A stretch of DNA of 64,000 nt, taken from the NCBI GenBank assembly GCA_963513935.1, contig OY740774.1, positions 96,479,668 through 96,543,667 on the forward strand. Reading direction: 5' to 3'. Positions 38,273 through 51,377 of the stretch are shown in pieces. This DNA is from Aphrophora alni (Eukaryota > Arthropoda > Insecta > Hemiptera > Aphrophoridae). The notes under the pieces are model-generated. The model was not told the origin of the DNA and made no database searches. It worked only from the letters and a program-made list of their open reading frames with translations. A program made the position numbers and the translations under genes. How positions within the stretch are numbered: position 1 is the first letter of the stretch; every line of letters starts with the position of its first letter.

Positions 38273-39653
38273 ATCATATATAAAATATATGTGGTTCTAA
38301 GGCTATCAACAACGAATACATATTTTTGGCTTTAAAGTTGATTTTCTACAGCGAATTTTGAAATTTAAAACTTGAATTTATTTAGTTTTTAAGAAGTAAA
38401 ACATTTTCAACAACAATTAATATACTTTATGAAAGACGTTTGTTAGACAATCATTGGTTATTGTTTATTTTTTAACTTACAACGTTATTGAACCAACGAT
38501 CAAGGAAATGTACGTGTCAGCAAAAATTGAACTATTGGTGGATAATTCCATCAGATTATATAGTTATGTTTCGTTATTTATTTCAAAATCTAAGACTATT
38601 ATTAATCTTATTGTCTCTTAAACGTAGTGTGTAACCCCTACGTTAACAAGTAGTATATATATTTTGTAAATGAACAGTTTTCTTATTCATTTGTGTTCAT
38701 AGTTATATTAGGGCACTATTGTGCAATTTTAGTACTTCTTTTATCGTAAATTTATCAATTCAATAAATTTCATGTTAATTTTCAATTTCATTATTATTTT
38801 ATTTTATCGATATTGAGTTTGTTATTTCTACTATATCATATATTAGTACCACATTCAAAAGACAAATTTAATTGTCAACATAAGATTACCACCGAAAGGA
38901 ATTGACGATATAAACTTTAACTATTTTATCCTTATCACTTAATATGATGAGCCCATGAATAAACTAAGTTTCTAGATAATGCCTTACATGTTCTAAAAGG
39001 AATATGTTCGTTTCATAGTACAATTGATTTATATATCCACTTTGTGCTTCAAGTGAGACATTTCCTTTATCCTTACGGAAACCACAGGATAGAACAAGGA
39101 GTAGTCAACCACGTGACCTCAAAGATATCCTTACCAATGTCAGGTGATTTATACCATCAAACGCAAGTAGTCCATGTTCTTAGACTTGGAAATTCGTAAA
39201 ATGTATTGTATAAGTGCAAAACATTCAATTTTTATGGACCCATTGCTATCGTAGCAACGGACAAGATAATGAAACAATGAGCTAAAAAAAAGAATCTAAT
39301 AATAAAATAATTATTTATAGTTTGATATTTTAGTACATGCAATAATTAAAATGACGACTTGTGAGAATTTAATTCAACTATGATTAAGTTTAAATTTAAT
39401 TTGAAAGATTGTCACAAGGCAAGCTCAATATATATTTATTTTTAGCAAAGAACCTATGCAATAATAGACTACACAGGCTACCCTATAGTATAACAATAAC
39501 CCCCCCCCCCGGATAAACTTTTATAATTAATCATAATCTGACATAATTGACATGCTTTTTTTTACATTTAATTATCAGATAAAATTTTATTTATTTTTGA
39601 GTCTAAAAAAAATTCATTGAATGTCATTGTGTATGGGAAGTATTTCTTCAATG

Positions 39654-39656
<3 letters not shown>
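38273..39656. other. AT-rich DNA; C11 run at 39500-39510
   Basis: A run of eleven C is the only marked feature; no gene recognised. Confidence 0.55.

Positions 39657-39711
<55 letters not shown>
39657..39711. repeat. (AT)n microsatellite
   Basis: About 55 bp of AT dinucleotides followed by TTTGTATGTATGTATT. Confidence 0.97.
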
Positions 39712-39715
<4 letters not shown>

Positions 39716-40084
39716 ATGTATGTATTTATTCCTTGAATGTAACTTGAACGTCTTAAATATTTTTAAATTTTAAAGGTTTTTTTTAATTACATTTGATTAC
39801 CAAAATTTTTGATGATATAAAAACAACCACATTTACTAAATCGATAAATTCTGATAAAGAAATATGCTTTGCTACTTATTAGTATAATTTATATGAAATA
39901 ATTTATATCATAATTATTTATTAATATATAAAATAAAATCAGTCATTAAGAGATAAATATTAATTTTAATAACACCTTTATTCTTGTTTTTATGATTATT
40001 TATTTATGAATAGGATACATTTTAAATAATACACATTATGCAATAATTATGTTGTGCTATAGATGAAATAGCAACATATATTTT

Positions 40085-40088
<4 letters not shown>

Positions 40089-40121
<33 letters not shown>
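40089..40121. repeat. Short (AT)n microsatellite
   Basis: About 33 bp of AT dinucleotides ending at GGGGG. Confidence 0.95.
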
Positions 40122-40123
<2 letters not shown>

Positions 40124-40863
40124 GGGAATATCACCTTTTGGTTCTGTCAAGTGACTTCTTTGTCTTAGTTAGATGAATTTCCCAGTCGATAGACTCCATC
40201 TGTAGTATTTTACTCCTTATAAGTCGTTGAAAGATCATCAAAGCCCAATTTTAATTTCAACAAAAATATTTTAAATTTGAAATTAGCCAGATTCTTTAAG
40301 CCAAATTCACGTTAAAAGCCTTCCCTTATTACCTATCAGATCGCGTATGTCACATATCAAGAATAATGAGTATTACTTCGGAAAGTCTTAGCATAACGTT
40401 CCCTACATCGTCATCTGTGAAACATACCGTTCAGTTATAACTTTGAAGTTACAAAATTGTTACGAACCAGACATTTCTCTTTGAGAGGGTTATTCAGTCA
40501 TAGAACAGATACGAAGGTTAAGTTGTTATGTCCAGTCATTATGAAAGGATTACTTTTAGGTCATGACTTGAGATCTCTCTATGACAACATTAATCCTCAA
40601 CTAGAATCCCAGACTTACTACTAACCTATTTAATACAACGTGTGAAGTGAAGTCAAACCCCAAACTAATTACTTACTTAGTTTCCTATACTTATAATCAT
40701 TGTATACGTATATTTTCACCCCCTTTACGATTACAGGTAGTTCTCTTCTCACTGCACATCAATAATCATACAATATATTATTTTATTACACGTATTTTAT
40801 AGGTGGTAAAATGTGTAAACAAAATATATTATGCATATTTCAGACCAAATCGTTTTTAAATTT

Positions 40864-40866
<3 letters not shown>
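40122..40866. other. Less AT-rich interval, unassigned
   Basis: From 40122 to about 40750 the base composition is more balanced than elsewhere. No frame longer than about 60 codons and no recognised repeat was found; it may be an old transposon. Confidence 0.4.

Positions 40867-40926
<60 letters not shown>
40867..40926. repeat. (AT)n microsatellite
   Basis: About 60 bp of AT dinucleotides. Confidence 0.97.
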
Positions 40927-40930
<4 letters not shown>

Positions 40931-42898
40931 ATTTTTATCTGTATTTACTAAAATACTTTTAAAAATAACTTTGCACAAACCTTCTCTGTGTAAAAGAAAA
41001 ACATATGTCGACGTAAAGTACTCTGTTATTATTACCATTTATTATTAAATAATGTTACCTGTACAAAAAAGAACATGAACGTGGAAGGCGTCTCAAAAAA
41101 TATTAATAATTATAACTGCCAACTAGTATTATAAACGATATACATTTATATTACTTGTGGTAAAATATAACTTGTGTGATTTGACCCGAATAAACTATGC
41201 AATAATATTATAAAATTGTTCTTTTTACAAAAGTTAAACCGATTATATCCTTTAAATTACCATTAAATACAATAATAATATCATTACTTCATAAGGTCTA
41301 CCAATTTTATTATATATTTTACAAATTATTTACATGGACTTTTTTTTTACTGAATTGTAATGTCATATATTTTGTTCGGGGGAGGGGGGAGGAGTTAAAT
41401 TGGACATTTAAATTTATTACAAGCCCTTGATTTTCTATTATATGCTTAAAATAATTTTTGCGTTTGAAGATGTCTTTGAATAACGTTTACATCAATTATA
41501 TACATTTGACCTAAAATAAAAAATTGAAATATCTTTCATGAACCTAATAAGGTAACAATAAAAGACTAATGATAACGAATAAAACTTAAATTATGTTCTA
41601 AACGTAGAAATATCCTTCAAGTTCGATACCAAGTAAATACTTTGATATTATATTAAAATGAAATTTCTAAACACGTTTTTATAAAAAAAATAATGCTTTA
41701 AAACTATAAAATACAAGTGTTGTCTTTTCTTACAGTATAATGTTACAATTTTTCATTTACTATAGTAAAAATACACTTAGTTTATTTTAATCGATTCTGT
41801 AATAACAAATACAAGTACATAGTTGCTTTCCCGATAGTTTTTAATTATTATAGATATAACAAAACTACAAATTTCTGATAACTGTGAATGAAGAAAAGTA
41901 AAATATATAATTGAGGCTTTACCTATATGCGAGTTGAATATTCACGTACGATTTGTTTGTTTGCCTTTGTTGAGTGGGTTTGTTTTTATTATTTAATACT
42001 CAAAATAGAAATATATTTATGCACAGTATATGAAAAGTAGGTTTAAATTTATTCACACTGCACGTAAATATGAACTAAATAACAGATTGTTACTTTTGCA
42101 TATCTACATAGATTACAAAATTATTATTTGCCAGTCATGTATTATATTAATTATTTCAACACGTTTAATACAAGTTCGGAATGATCATAATATTAAAAAT
42201 ATAACTTTGTTTTATTAAAATGCAAATGAAAAGTTATTATAAAGTTTAAAATATGTATTTATGTTGATTAAACTTAATTCAAAATAAACGTTGGAAGTAT
42301 ATTCTTTACTTCACAATCTATCAAAATGCAATCATAACTGATGTTAACATATTTAAAAGAATCAAGTCATTATTATTTGAGTATTAAAACATGTATTGTG
42401 TTTGCACTCATTATAATATTTCAATAGGATTATATTTTTTTAAAACCATTATTATTTTACCAAAAATTATAATTTACATGAATAATACTAATTGCTTACT
42501 AATATGTCTAAAAAATTATATAAATATATACAATTAAAAATGTCCTCATTTTTTAATTTGATGTTTGCAAAGACAATTATCAAACAAAACATATTATGTA
42601 ATCTTAAATTCTATATTATTACATCACTGAATTGTTTTTATGATGAGTCACGACGATTTTTAATAACACTTCTAATACAAAAATTATATTCAGAAGGTAA
42701 TACGATTATTAGCATTTAAACAAAATATTTGTTGTTCAGTTGTTTTTAAAAATTAAAATACGGGTATATGAAGCACAAAGAATTTATTTCATAAAACTTT
42801 AGGGAATAAGTTGATTATTTACAAGATATGATTAATTTGCTGTTATAGGAATAATTTCTGAGAATTTCCCGATATCTTTCATTTTATCTATGTATTTT

Positions 42899-42900
<2 letters not shown>
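40927..42900. other. AT-rich DNA; G-rich tract at 41378-41393
   Basis: GGGGGAGGGGGGAGGAG-type sequence near 41378-41394 is notable. The frames at 42030-42218 and 42492-42719 have no recognisable domains. Confidence 0.5.

Positions 42901-42935
<35 letters not shown>
42901..42935. repeat. Short (AT)n microsatellite
   Basis: About 35 bp of AT dinucleotides. Confidence 0.95.
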
Positions 42936-42940
<5 letters not shown>

Positions 42941-44144
42941 TACAATCTCTTAAAATAACCCTAATAATGAACTATACCATAAAAGTCAATATTTGTGTAC
43001 TTATTATTAAAAAAATAATATGCAAACTTAAACAAGTTATTTGGATGTTAAACGTGCCTTCATAATTTAGATTAAATTTCTGAATTATTTTCATTCATGA
43101 TTAAAAAACTAGTCTTTCTCCATGTTTTTTTTTCTGATTTTCAGGTAGATTTAATCTCAACTCATTTCATGTCTTAATCGTGTTATGTATTTGATATATA
43201 TGGACACAAACATACATTTTTAAAACTAAAAATTATATTTATAAGCAGGTCCCAATACAAAATAAATATGAGTTATAAAATAGTAATATAAATTTATTCA
43301 ACACTAGTTTTCAGTTATATATAAATATATATATAAATGAAGTAAAAATAAATAATTGTTAATCGATGTGTTTTATAAATTTGGACACTGGACAATAATT
43401 AAATTTTTAAATAGAAATATTCTTATCGTTTTAAACTTTCATCAAGAATTTAAACTGTAGTTTATATATAATCTGAACATTGTACATTGGGGTTAATATT
43501 AATAACAATAGATGGGTAAATATTCATTTAAATAAAAATGTCGGAATATTAAACGTAAACAAAGTTAAAATTTTTTTAAATTATTTAATCATTCACCTTT
43601 ATGGTATTTGACCTACAATTTCGTCCTTAGTTTTCTAAGTCAATTATTTTTTTGTTACAGTTTTCAGCACGATACAAACAAAATCTAAGACGTAAATCGA
43701 AAGTTTTGATCATTTATATAATATTACCCTATTTATAAATAATTTTATTTTTAAACCCTTTCAATAATTATAACGAGAACGTTTGTGATAGAAACAAACG
43801 TTTAATTTATTTAACGTTAAATTAAAATGTGTTTAATTTTAATGACAACTTTGTATAAACTTGTCTAAAAATGCAAGGCTTAAGATCACGTTAATTACCT
43901 ACCTTAGAAACCATTCAACCTATGATATTTATAAAAACGTTAAAAAAAATCCTTATAGATAAACCTGTAATAATTTTTGAATTGAAAGAAGGAAATAGTA
44001 ATATTTTTTATTTGATTATAACGGGCAAAAAAATATGCTCTATAAAAACGAGTGGTTAATATACTGGTGGATTGTATTTTCATTCCAAGTAAATATCAAT
44101 TGAATAAAACCTCTACAGTTAAGTCAACCGTTTTCGTGCAAATG
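42936..44144. other. AT-rich DNA without recognised features
   Basis: Nothing supported. Confidence 0.55.
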
Positions 44145-44310
44145 TGCTGTGACGGTAGTTTAATATTCCGTTCTAGAGATTTATGTGAAAGGCGTGACAA
44201 TAAGGTAAAGAAGTGACAAGAAGCGTGATGAACATTTTATTCCAATTCTCATATTTAATTTTCAGTGATAAAAATGGAAGAGGTATATATTTCAGGTAAT
44301 ATTGTTATAA
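44145..44310. repeat. Dispersed island A, copy 2
   Basis: Homologous to 26395-26580: GACGGTAGTTTAAT, then ATTTATGTGAAAGGCGTGACAA, with the weaker matches in the same order. It is followed 1.1-1.3 kb later by island B copy 2, as copy 1 is followed by island B copy 1. Confidence 0.4.
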
Positions 44311-44358
44311 AAATTTTATACTGTTAGTTTGGATTCAGTTTTACTTGACAATATATCG

Positions 44359-44359
<1 letters not shown>

Positions 44360-44433
<74 letters not shown>
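44360..44433. repeat. (AT)n microsatellite
   Basis: About 74 bp of AT dinucleotides. Confidence 0.97.
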
Positions 44434-44437
<4 letters not shown>

Positions 44438-45428
44438 AACGTACAATTATAAGTTTAACGAAATCGTACATAAACATATAGTTATTGTATCATTTACATA
44501 ATAATGAAAGGCACATTTATATGACAAGTAATATAGAATGACTTGAAAACTGAAAAATGTAAATCGTACGTTATTTCAAGATAAATAATTTCGGTAACAT
44601 TCCGTAACATTAACAATAGCGTTTTTTGATTCCCAATTTGCACACAATAATCTTTCATCAATTAAAGTTATTCCCACAGATATGAATTTAACGTTACTAA
44701 ACAATTTATGTTTTTTTCAAAATTTGCTTTCATATTAAATTAGTCAAAATTTCTTATCAATTTTTAGGATACTAAAGTTCAATTTTAAGGTTCCAAAAAT
44801 TTAAGTTTTGTAAAGACAAATTGTGAAATACAACAACTATTCTATTATTATGGCTATCCAAACTACTGTAGATGTTATAATGATCTCACTATCATAACTA
44901 AAAATTACATAACAAAAAGAGAGTGTTAAGTAGAAGGCATTGATATTATACATGGACATTAGGAATCATGCAGGGTTCTATTTATTTGATGAAGGTACAG
45001 ATATTAAGAAATAGACTAAAAAATTAATTATGCATTTTTATATTTGATAATGCTTTAGTTTCAATGAAACTCTAAATAAATCATTATTTTAAAATTTCAA
45101 TCTCATTATATACCCATATTATAAATCATGATATGAAATAATGTGATTTCATATATATTTATTTTTATATTTATTTCTATATTTATTACTGGTTCATTTA
45201 TTTTTGTTTTGTATGTTATCCAGCAAATATTTTATTTTGCTTTGAATATAATACTTTATTTATATGCCGATTACTTTTTTAAACAAGCAACAATTCCGTT
45301 AACAACCCCAAATCTAATGTTCTATTAGACTTTATTTGGTTCAGAACTGAATGTTTTTTACTATATTTAGTACAGTAGTGGCAATGTTTGAAGTATCTTG
45401 GCATCTATTTCAAATCCAGAAGTTAAAC
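44434..45428. other. AT-rich DNA without recognised features
   Basis: The 61-codon frame at 45143-45328 is hydrophobic by composition; no family recognised. Confidence 0.5.
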
Positions 45429-45585
45429 ATCAGCAGTTTGCAAGGAAACAATGTGATGTGTTTCTCCAAGGACTCTCCACTCATGACAGATTAAAGCACC
45501 CTTCACTGAAGTCGTGTATACTAATTAGGGTACTTTAATGAGGCAGCAGAGATCAAGTGTCACTATATTGTCCATTGTTATTAAT
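45429..45585 (+). repeat. Dispersed island B, copy 2
   Basis: Homologous to 28083-28235. ACATCAGCA opens both, and GTGTATACTAATTAGGG is shared exactly. The plus frame is open here where copy 1 has a stop after RLKHP. Confidence 0.4.
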
Positions 45586-45781
45586 CTAGTAACTTGTTTG
45601 GTGACAAAATATACTTACTATGTATGTATTAAGTAAGTCATTGGAACAAATTTAAATATTCATAAATATTATTTTATTTAAAATATAAAAATCAACATAG
45701 GCCTATATTGATTTACATTTTTTAATTTTCTGTTTATACGTTTTTATACCAGCTTGTAATATAATAAATAATATTTGAATT

Positions 45782-45829
45782 GAAAAATATACTACCTAGA
45801 GTAGGAATCGAACCCAGGACCCAGGAATA
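45782..45829 (-). mobile_element. tRNA-like SINE fragment, second copy
   Basis: Minus strand GGGTTCGATTCCTACTCTAG, followed by GTAGTATATTTTTC, matches the tRNA-like fragment near 3.28 kb, including the B-box. The T-stem has decayed here (CTGGG against CCTAC). The homologous tail beyond the T-arm shows that both derive from one repeat family and not from separate tRNA genes. Confidence 0.5.
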
Positions 45830-48800
45830 ATATATATATAGTATGTAGATATATCAATTAATGGAATCTAGTTTATATTTTGATTATAACAATGATAAAT
45901 ATAAAATAAAATAATTTTTGTGTAAATAAATATAACCCACGAAACATTAATTTTAATTCATCTGTTAAGGACTCATTTATTAGAATAATTTCAAAATAAT
46001 AATATAATTATAAATATTAAAAGAAAACATTTTATTTATAACAGATGTGAGTTTATGCTTATGTAATTACACAAAATATTTAGAGATACATTGAAGAGGA
46101 TACCGTATTAAAACCGTTTCAAATTATTCAATCAAAATAACTAAAGAATATCAAACACTATAGATTATAAATACTAACAATTACCAGTTTGTATTGAAAA
46201 TATGAAAACACTTATTAGTGTAAGCTTTAAATTCGTCGTGAATTACATAGGAAAGAACTGTGCTTAACATAAGTTACTAAACCTCAGTTTTTGAGTATTA
46301 TGATGATAAGGGTGATGTAAAGGTTAAATACATCTTCTTCTCTTTACAATATATTTTTATAAATAATTTACACAGTAAATCTTTTCTAAACAAATGAATT
46401 TAAACAAGTAAGCTATGTGTTATAAATAAGGTGTTCATATTTTTGACGTTAAGCAAAATATTTGATTTAAATAAATAGTCAAATAGCTTTTAATTATACA
46501 TAGAAAAAACTGGTTAAAAAAAGTAATAACTATTAATGCTTGTGGTTTCGTTATTTCTTTTCCAATCCCTGAGAATAACTCTTTATTTTATGCAGAAAAT
46601 TGGGATTTGTTAAATTATAAACATGTTACTTTTATCTATTTATTTGTTACCATAGTAACGAGTAATCTCAATGTTGGCTAAATGACAAACACAGGATTCT
46701 ATTACAAGGTAAACTTGTAACAGATTAGAATATTAATGGATTAGAATTAATAGTTTAAAATGGTATTTTAATTAATTCCATCATGACTTATATATAAATA
46801 TAATATCTGCTACCCGATTAATACATAATGTACTATGGAAAAATTCTTTTTATAATGTCTTATAATCCTTAAACTTTTATTAAGATTTTGCAAAATTGCA
46901 TTGTGCTTTATACGACATACCACTATATTCCATTCTATTTTATGTCATACTATATATATTGAACAACTATGCAATTTATCTGACATTTTCTACTAGAACA
47001 TTATTCGACAAGATCTTATAACAATGGTTGATTGAAATTTAAAAAAAAAAATTATTAAAATGTTAACCAGTATATTAAAGTTGCAAGAGTTATAAACTCA
47101 AATTTAAAATTAAGAATTTCTAATTTAAGAACAAAGCACTTAATTTTAAAATAAAATACATCTATTAAACAAGAGCCAAAATAAACACGTATGCATAATC
47201 ACACAATAAAACGTAAGTGTCTTCATTTGTTTTACATTGTTATTTGTCATTAATATAAACAATGTGTAACTTATAAAGGAATAATAACAAAAAAGTAAAT
47301 ATTATTACATTTCTCCACAGCACTATTAGTTAGAGGAAATATTTTATAAAAATAATATAAATATGTTTGACGTTATATACATTTATTTATTCAAACGTAG
47401 CATTTATATAAACAATGTAATAGAAAACTTTAATAGATGCAAATAAGTAAATTCAACCGTACACCACTAGCAAACCAGAGAGTTTAGTGAATTAAAACAC
47501 TAGGGTACTCCAATTAGTAACATTATTCCACTAGACCTTTACGTAACTTCATCAGGAAGTTCATGTTTGTAAATCTGTTTAATGTACTTATATATAAAAC
47601 AAATCTTCTAATAGATAAATATAATTGCAATTTTATTTCTTTAAAACGCAGATCACATATGATTAAAACAAGTGAAAGTATTTATAGGTATGATAAAGAT
47701 TATTTAAATTTAATTTTGTTTACCTTGATTATTTTTTAAGTTATTTGTAATTATCAATGATTTTATCTTATTATAGCTAAATCACTGTTTTTCAGCTCTC
47801 TTGCAGCTTCCTCTGGTGCAAAACATTCAACCTTATATTCTCACATAATAAACACAAACATAAAACTCAAAATATGCTCGAATAATTAAAATACTTATAC
47901 AACTATAGAAATATTGTGAGATACATATTTCTTTGTGGGATATATGTAAAAAATTGTAAATATTAAAAATTATATATTGTCTATTTGTAACAGAAATTTG
48001 ATCTATTTATACATCTTAGTTTATTAAGATGCATGTGATGCTCATTAAACACATAAAATATTGTATTTAGCTTTACTTACAACAACCACATAAAACTGTA
48101 ACTGTTGGAACAACATTTCATTGAAACGAATTTTCTAGTAAATGAAAACAGACAATTATATGTTTTAGGTAAACAAACCAACTTCTGATATATCACTAAA
48201 GTTTGTTTGGAGTGTTTACAATTGTTGAAATGATGTTTGGAAAGTTATCCCTTTATACATTCAAAGTTCCCCTAAAGTTGTTGGTTCTTGGAAACTTTTG
48301 TCAATGCCTGCAAGCTATGACATGATGGCAAGAATTAATTTCAATTCTTGGTATTCAACTTAGATCTTGGCCAAAGAGCATTATGAAAACAAAGGCCCTT
48401 CATTTCAAAGATATCATCCAAAGTTCATTTCGCCTTTCTCGTTAAAGTTATTACGTCATGCTGTCGCTTAAAGCATTTTTCGTAAATATATGTCTTGTTT
48501 AACATGATGATATAAATAATTTTAATTATTTTGATTTTAAAACTATTATTATTAAATAGCTATGTTGTATCATGTTAAACATTATTTTAAATTTTCTTAA
48601 TTTATTAACATTTTTTTTTGTCACGTATACTAATAAAACTGAATTTAATACCAAAGAATATAAATTATTTTAAAAAAAAAATTTATTGAAAATACCTTTT
48701 TGTAACATATTATTATATTTGTATTACATATAGAACAAATAACTGTATACAAATACATTTTTTGGAAGTAATTACGGAAATACGACTTTACAAGAAATAA

Positions 48801-51297
48801 TATTGCTCCCAGCTCACTATAGAGTACATATTGTGTAACGCGTAGTACGTTAGGTCCTCCTATAATGGTCCCTTACTACCCCCAACCATTTTAATGAACC
48901 ATATCATACTGTTTAAAAAAAACATCTCTCTACTAATGTCTTACCTCACCAGTCTAAGAAAATGTATATACTCGATGTACTTAACATTAAAAATAGCTGC
49001 TAATTGCACTGTATAATTCCTTCAAGTCTCCAACTTGTACCTAGTGTATCACCGGTAAAAAAAAAAAAAACTTTATTCGTAGATAACTATTTAAAGAACC
49101 ATATGGTGTGGCGATATCACAGTCATAAAACTTCCTCTTCTATCAGTTTATAAGTCCATTAAATATTTGCAGTACTCTTTATACAACCACTGGCTGAATT
49201 ACAATTTATCGAAACATCTTTAAATGATAATTTTGAAATATTCCCTCGAGAATAACAAGATTTCTTTATAATTAAGAGGAATCTTTTTGAGCTTTGTTTA
49301 TGAATTTAATAATAAAAATAGTATCACAATTCCGTTATAAGGATTACAAAATAGATACCGTGTTTGCAACAAAGCGTTTATAAATTTATAGAATAAAAAT
49401 GATTACAATAATGCAAATACTTCTCTTATATAAAATAAGAGCTTTGCATTAATTTACTCAAATGCGATACATGAGTAATATCAGTGAAGCGATATTGTTT
49501 GTCGCTAAAAGAGGGAAATAATTTTCTCTTGTACTTTTTTCGTAAATTTTCAAGGTGTTTAGATATTTTTACATATTAAACTGTAGCCATTTTCAAAATA
49601 CGTTATAAAGGACCTACAATGTACTCTTAAAAAACCCCATTGAATTTCCGAATAAATTAATTAAAAATGTTGTAATCGCGGTTATTAAAAACGTATTTTG
49701 TTTTTATTTTATTTGATATTTAATTTACATCACTTAATTAGATGAAAAATATACAAATTTCAATTCATGACTCTTCAAGGCCAAGTCACCGACATTAGCT
49801 TAGCGAGTGGTGTCTCCTTCACACATGACCAGCTCCTAAGATGTACTAGTATAAACATTTTGGGGGTAGACGGTTACAAGAGTACTTTTATACATAACTA
49901 TGAGGTCAAAAACCTGTGTAACAACTGTTTTAAATTAACTTACCTTAGAAGTGCAGTTTAGAAACTGGGATCTACCAAAACAATTTGTGTAGGAATTATT
50001 TCAATAAAAGCGATGCCTAAAATTAGATCAACTTTTATTCATCACATTTAAAGGATCTGTTGTTATTACTCTGTATGATGAGGCTGGGTAACCACAATGA
50101 TGACTACATTAACGTATTTTATATCAATTAGGTTTTTCGCCTTAAATAAAAAGATAAAAAATACATCAAAGTTCTACTGTGGATTCTACTCTTACAGTAA
50201 AATAATGGTTATGGAATGGCGAGAGATGATAAATGGAAATTAAAATGTATTAAAATGTCATGTCGTGTTTTACCTTAATAGTAAACATAGCAGATTAGTG
50301 AGTGTCAAATTAATATTAAAACCCGGCATGTTTATAAAAACCAATTTAATGGACGACAGCTTAATGGCTCACACGGGATCTGATCCCGAAAAGTTTAACT
50401 AAAAAAAAAAAAAATAGTTGTCAATAGAAGAATGTATTTTAACTTTCTCTTTGTTGTGATAGTTATGAATTTCATAAGTTTATAGAATATTTACAGACTT
50501 TTGCACAAACTTTCTTCAAAATAAACCCAAAATATTCCTCTACAAAAATTTCAGTTTCGGCGTTGTCAGATAAACAATTTTCATGTCTCTGACAAAAAAC
50601 GTATTATAAACTACGTTTACAAATGTTTACAAAGAAGTAACATTTTGTTTATGCCTCAGTGAAGAGTGAATTCGCGAATACCAACTTCGATCTAATTTAG
50701 AAACGTGCACCAATTATGCACTTTCCTTTTAATAATCGTTGCCTTGTGGCGCCTTCCTAATCATCGTTATGCTTTTTATGTCACTCTCTTGTATTGCTGA
50801 TTGCCTACCGTAGAAAATTGTAAAAAATTAAATTTTATAAAAGCGATAACAAGACAATTTTGCAGTTTGTTGTTATTATAATGTTTTAACCTAAACATAT
50901 AAACAATGTTTTAAAATTATTAAATAATTCCTGTATATTTTTTATTTCAATGAACACCGATAGGAAAAAGCTCAAGTAATTATATAAAAACTGAAAACAA
51001 ATATTTTTACATGCAGAAAACGTTTTATTTATGAACAAAATTCAAGAAAAGATTATTTTAATTTCATCTTTTTTAAAATCATAACAATTTAAAACTATTA
51101 CTTTTCCAAAAACTTAATAACCGATTTAAAAAAATATTTTTATACATATCCTGTAGAAACTACATTAAGTACTATTCTTACGTATGTTAGAAATTGCTAA
51201 AATTTCAGGTTAATATATTTAAAATCGAATATAAAAATTTTCAATTGAAAGCGCTGCCGATAAACATAAACTTACTGTACTTTATTATCAATCTCAA

Positions 51298-51300
<3 letters not shown>
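45830..51300. other. Long interval without a recognised gene
   Basis: Less AT-rich patches occur at 48240-48480 and 49760-49980. The latter has a 64-codon frame (49767-49961, MTLQGQVTDISLASGVSFTH) with no recognised family. A 7-bp hairpin CGGGATC/GATCCCG with a one-base spacer lies at 50374-50388. Everything else is AT-rich and stop-dense. Confidence 0.45.

Positions 51301-51375
<75 letters not shown>
51301..51375. repeat. Poly(A) tract, 75 A
   Basis: An uninterrupted A run, unusually long for a genomic homopolymer. No polyadenylation signal or retroposon body was recognised just upstream. The 160-codon frame through it is a poly-lysine artefact. Confidence 0.95.

Positions 51376-51377
<2 letters not shown>

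Noticed and set aside
49767..49961. 64-codon frame in a less AT-rich patch
   Set aside because: No recognisable family and no splice or homology support; kept only as a note in the interval entry.
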